Positions 6,421-8,087 of a DNA stretch of 8,087 nt are shown here, one piece after another. The notes under the pieces were generated by a model. It was not told where the DNA came from, ran no database searches, and saw only the letters and a list, made by a program, of their open reading frames with translations. The stretch is from positions 1 to 8,087 of the forward strand of contig JAHFBU010000073.1 of NCBI GenBank assembly GCA_023249795.1, in the 5' to 3' direction. Numbering within the stretch: the first letter of the stretch is position 1; each line of letters opens with the position of its first letter. This DNA is from Syntrophaceae bacterium. GTDB taxonomy: Bacteria > Desulfobacterota > Syntrophia > Syntrophales > UBA5619. A program made the position numbers and the translations under genes.

Positions 6421-7101
6421 CTACGGCAGACCGGGAAAGGTCTTCAGAACCTGGCCCAGTCCGCCCGCCGCCAGCTCCTCGGCCGTGACCCACTTCCAAG
6501 AGGTGGCACTGAGGAGATCCTCCATCAGCGAACTCTGCGTCCGGTCGAAGGCGTCCCGCCAGACAGTCACCCCGTCCTCAACCCGGATCAGATGGATCTC
6601 GAAGGCAACCGACGCCGGTTTCTCCACGGAGAAGGCTTCCCCTATCCTCTCCCGGAAACGGTAGACATATCCGATCACCACCGCATCCGCCCCCAATTCA
6701 CTTCCTACATCACGCAGAATCTGCAGGGGGGGAGTCTGGAGGGATGCGGCGGAGACCCGCCGGTAAACCTCGGCAACCTTCTCCCCCGCAAGGACGCTGA
6801 AGTTCGGTTTGCGTTTTGCCAGTTGTTCCAGGAAACGGGCCTCGATCACCTTTTCCGGGCTTCCGACAGCCCTCTCGGCGCTGAAGATCGTCCCGCAGAT
6901 GGGACAGCGGACAGCATCGCCGCGAGGATCTTCCGGCACGATCTGCTGAAACGGAAGCACGGCGATCCGGTCAAAGACGATTTTCCCCTCCGAAACCGGA
7001 ACGGCCTCATCCTGGCGGTAATGGCAGCCGAGCATCGTCAGAAGAAAAATCGGAATCAGGAGGCCGTAAAGCAGCCGGCGGAAACAGAAAGATTTTTCGA
7101 T
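6421..7101 (-). CDS. Predicted outer-membrane lipoprotein of unknown function with a CPICG motif
   Basis: About 226 residues if started at the ATC at 7101. From there the sequence has a basic N-terminus (K3, R8, R9), a hydrophobic stretch at residues 10-24 and a lipobox-like TMLGC with Cys26, so it reads as a lipoprotein signal peptide. His at +2 would not retain it in the inner membrane under the Lol rule. The mature part begins with a strand, FDRIAVLPFQ, like the start of TolB-N/CsgG-type periplasmic domains. It then has RCPICGTIF with Cys66 and Cys69, an unusual zinc-ribbon-like knuckle for an exported protein. GADAVVIGYVYRFRER, SVEKPASVAFEIHLIRVEDG and VWRDAFDRTQSSLMEDL follow. I recall similar uncharacterised deltaproteobacterial proteins but know no function. 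If the ATC is not used, the only ATG is within the signal peptide (7035), leaving 204 residues and no export signal. It sits between hisB and hisA. Confidence 0.8.
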   Translation of the reverse strand: MEKSFCFRRLLYGLLIPIFLLTMLGCHYRQDEAVPVSEGKIVFDRIAVLPFQQIVPEDPRGDAVRCPICGTIFSAERAVGSPEKVIEARFLEQLAKRKPNFSVLAGEKVAEVYRRVSAASLQTPPLQILRDVGSELGADAVVIGYVYRFRERIGEAFSVEKPASVAFEIHLIRVEDGVTVWRDAFDRTQSSLMEDLLSATSWKWVTAEELAAGGLGQVLKTFPGLP

Positions 7102-7110
7102 GACTTGTTA

Positions 7111-7117
7111 CCCCCTT
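7111..7117 (-). promoter_or_regulatory. Ribosome binding site that supports the ATC start of the lipoprotein gene
   Basis: AAGGGGG on the minus strand pairs with the anti-Shine-Dalgarno sequence if one G-U wobble is allowed. It ends 9 nt before the ATC at 7101. An in-frame TAA (7110-7108) lies between it and the ATC, so the frame cannot start further upstream. No ATG, GTG or TTG lies in frame between that stop and the end of the hydrophobic signal segment. Confidence 0.5.
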
Positions 7118-7199
7118 GTCTCTGATGTAAGGCCGTTTCCGTCGGCGTATATTGAGGTACGCTGGACGGCAAAGGATGGATGAACCGCCGCGGACGTGC

Positions 7200-7212
7200 G
7201 TTCTTCAAGAAC
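7200..7212. repeat. Perfect 13-bp palindrome after hisB
   Basis: GTTCTT-C-AAGAAC begins 3 bp past the hisB stop codon, in the 114-bp gap before the lipoprotein gene. The 1-nt centre rules out a simple RNA hairpin without opening the inner pairs, so a protein-binding dyad is conceivable but unsupported. A second small inverted repeat, GCGTA (7145-7149) and TACGC (7158-7162), lies in the same gap. No convincing promoter is seen there. Confidence 0.35.
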
Positions 7213-7215
7213 CCG

Positions 7216-7806
7216 TTAGACTTCCAGGGAGCCTTTGGTTGACAAGACCCCCTTGATCCGTCCGTCGATCGCAACCGCCTCCCGGAAGGCGCGGGCAAAG
7301 GCCTTGAAAATCGCCTCCGCCATATGGTGGTTGTTCGTACCATACATGAGGTTGACGTGCAATGTTATTCCGCTTTGGTCAGAGAATGCCTTGAAGAACT
7401 CTCTAAGCAGGGTCGGATCGAATTCCCCGATCCTCCCCTGCCCGATTTCCACGTTCCAGACCAGATAAGGTCTTCCGGAGAGATCCATCGCCACATTGCA
7501 GAGGCTCTCATCCATCGGAACCCATGCCGAGCCGTACCGGGCGATCCCTTTTCTATCACCGAGAGCCTTCCGGACGGCCTGCCCCAGACAGATCCCCAGA
7601 TCCTCCACAAGGTGATGGTCGTCAACCGCCGTGTCTCCCCTGCCCCGGACATCAAGATCCGTAAGGCCGTGCCGGGCGAAGAGGTTCAGCATGTGATCGA
7701 GAAAGGAGATGGAGGTGTCGATTGTTCCCTCGCCTTGCCCGTCCAGACGGATGGTCACCGATATCTCCGTCTCCGCGGTCTTTCTCTCGACGACTGCCTT
7801 GCGCAT
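7216..7806 (-). CDS. hisB: HisB: imidazoleglycerol-phosphate dehydratase
   Basis: A 196-residue monofunctional IGPD that dehydrates imidazole glycerol phosphate to imidazole acetol phosphate in histidine synthesis. It is a dinuclear manganese enzyme that forms 24-mers. The metal-binding repeats are both present: SFLDHML (34-40) with DDHHLVED (62-69), and GTNNHHMAEAIFKAFARA (156-173). The C-terminal STKGSL (189-194) is the conserved tail. MDESL (98-102) matches the family as well. The protein lacks the N-terminal phosphatase half found in enterobacterial HisB, so histidinol-phosphatase must be supplied elsewhere. ATG 7806 has AAAGGA 8 nt upstream. The gene begins 14 bp after the hisG stop, indicating cotranscription and probable translational coupling. 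Confidence 0.97.
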   Translation of the reverse strand: MRKAVVERKTAETEISVTIRLDGQGEGTIDTSISFLDHMLNLFARHGLTDLDVRGRGDTAVDDHHLVEDLGICLGQAVRKALGDRKGIARYGSAWVPMDESLCNVAMDLSGRPYLVWNVEIGQGRIGEFDPTLLREFFKAFSDQSGITLHVNLMYGTNNHHMAEAIFKAFARAFREAVAIDGRIKGVLSTKGSLEV

Positions 7807-7820
7807 GACCTTGTCCTTTC

Positions 7821-8087
7821 TCAGATAACCTTGTTCAGCGGATACTCGATGATCCCTTCGGCGCCCGCCTCCTTCAACCGGGGGATCAGATCCCGGACGG
7901 CGTTGCCGTCCACAATGGTCTCCACCGCCATCCAGTCCGCCGAATGGAGACCGGAGATCGTCGGCGCCTTCAGCGAAGGAAGCAGGTTCACGAGCCGGTC
8001 GAGATTCTCCCGTGCGACGTTCATCTTCATCCCCACCTTACCCATAGCCTGGAGGGAACCGTTCAGCAGAAGCCGGATCTGCTCGAT
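7821..8087 (-). CDS. hisG: HisG: ATP phosphoribosyltransferase, long form, C-terminal 88 residues
   Basis: The frame is open from the window edge to TGA at 7821, and the 5' part lies outside. The visible residues are the end of the catalytic region plus the C-terminal regulatory ACT-like domain of the long HisG form. Recognisable stretches are IEQIRLLLNGSLQA, KMNVARENLDRLVNLLPSLK, APTISGLHSADWMAVETIV and GAEGIIEYPLNKVI, the family's typical ending. This domain binds histidine for feedback inhibition of the first committed step of the pathway. The long form works as a homohexamer without the HisZ regulatory subunit. A Met at 8045 is internal and not the start, because the family sequence continues upstream of it to the window edge. 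Confidence 0.95.
   Translation of the reverse strand: MEQIRLLLNGSLQAMGKVGMKMNVARENLDRLVNLLPSLKAPTISGLHSADWMAVETIVDGNAVRDLIPRLKEAGAEGIIEYPLNKVI

Noticed and set aside
7056..7343. Minus-strand 95-residue frame across the end of hisB
   Set aside because: It lies out of frame inside hisB and runs into the gap before the lipoprotein gene, with no ribosome site or recognisable motif.

Overview
All protein genes and the single tRNA that I can support lie on the minus strand, so the window is transcribed from right to left. The gene content is core bacterial housekeeping. The organism is a Gram-negative bacterium with a moderately GC-rich genome. The neighbourhood yqeY-dnaG-rpoD-tRNA(CAU)-C4 zinc-ribbon protein next to a his cluster, the long form of HisG, and the character of the RpoD and DnaG proteins point to the Deltaproteobacteria / Desulfobacterota, possibly a Syntrophus-like lineage. 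That placement is inferred from memory of gene order, not from a search.

Layout in transcription order (high to low coordinates). (1) A histidine block: the 3' end of hisG (8087-7821), hisB (7806-7216), a predicted lipoprotein of uncharacterised function (about 7101-6421) and hisA (6357-5617). hisH, hisF and hisI are not in the window. (2) A 195-bp gap holding a 121-bp imperfect inverted-repeat element (5459-5579), followed by a HIT-family protein gene (5421-5077). (3) A macromolecular-synthesis operon: a sigma70-like promoter (5061-5034), yqeY (5004-4558), dnaG (4546-2759) and rpoD (2668-914). (4) A tRNA with a CAU anticodon (847-772), most likely tRNA-Ile2, with its own consensus promoter starting 3 bp past the rpoD stop, followed by a terminator hairpin (678-646). 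(5) The 5' part of a coiled-coil C4 zinc-ribbon protein gene (600-1), cut by the window edge.

Functionally, primase (DnaG) and the housekeeping sigma factor (RpoD) are co-expressed with YqeY, a protein related to the GatB tail domain. HisG, HisB and HisA catalyse three steps of histidine biosynthesis. Several genes appear to use non-ATG starts: TTG for dnaG and the zinc-ribbon gene, and apparently ATC for the lipoprotein.

I do not see a new defence, mobile or biosynthetic system here. The points that most deserve a second look are the intergenic inverted-repeat element, the unusual substitutions in RpoD region 4.2, and the apparent AUC start of the lipoprotein gene.
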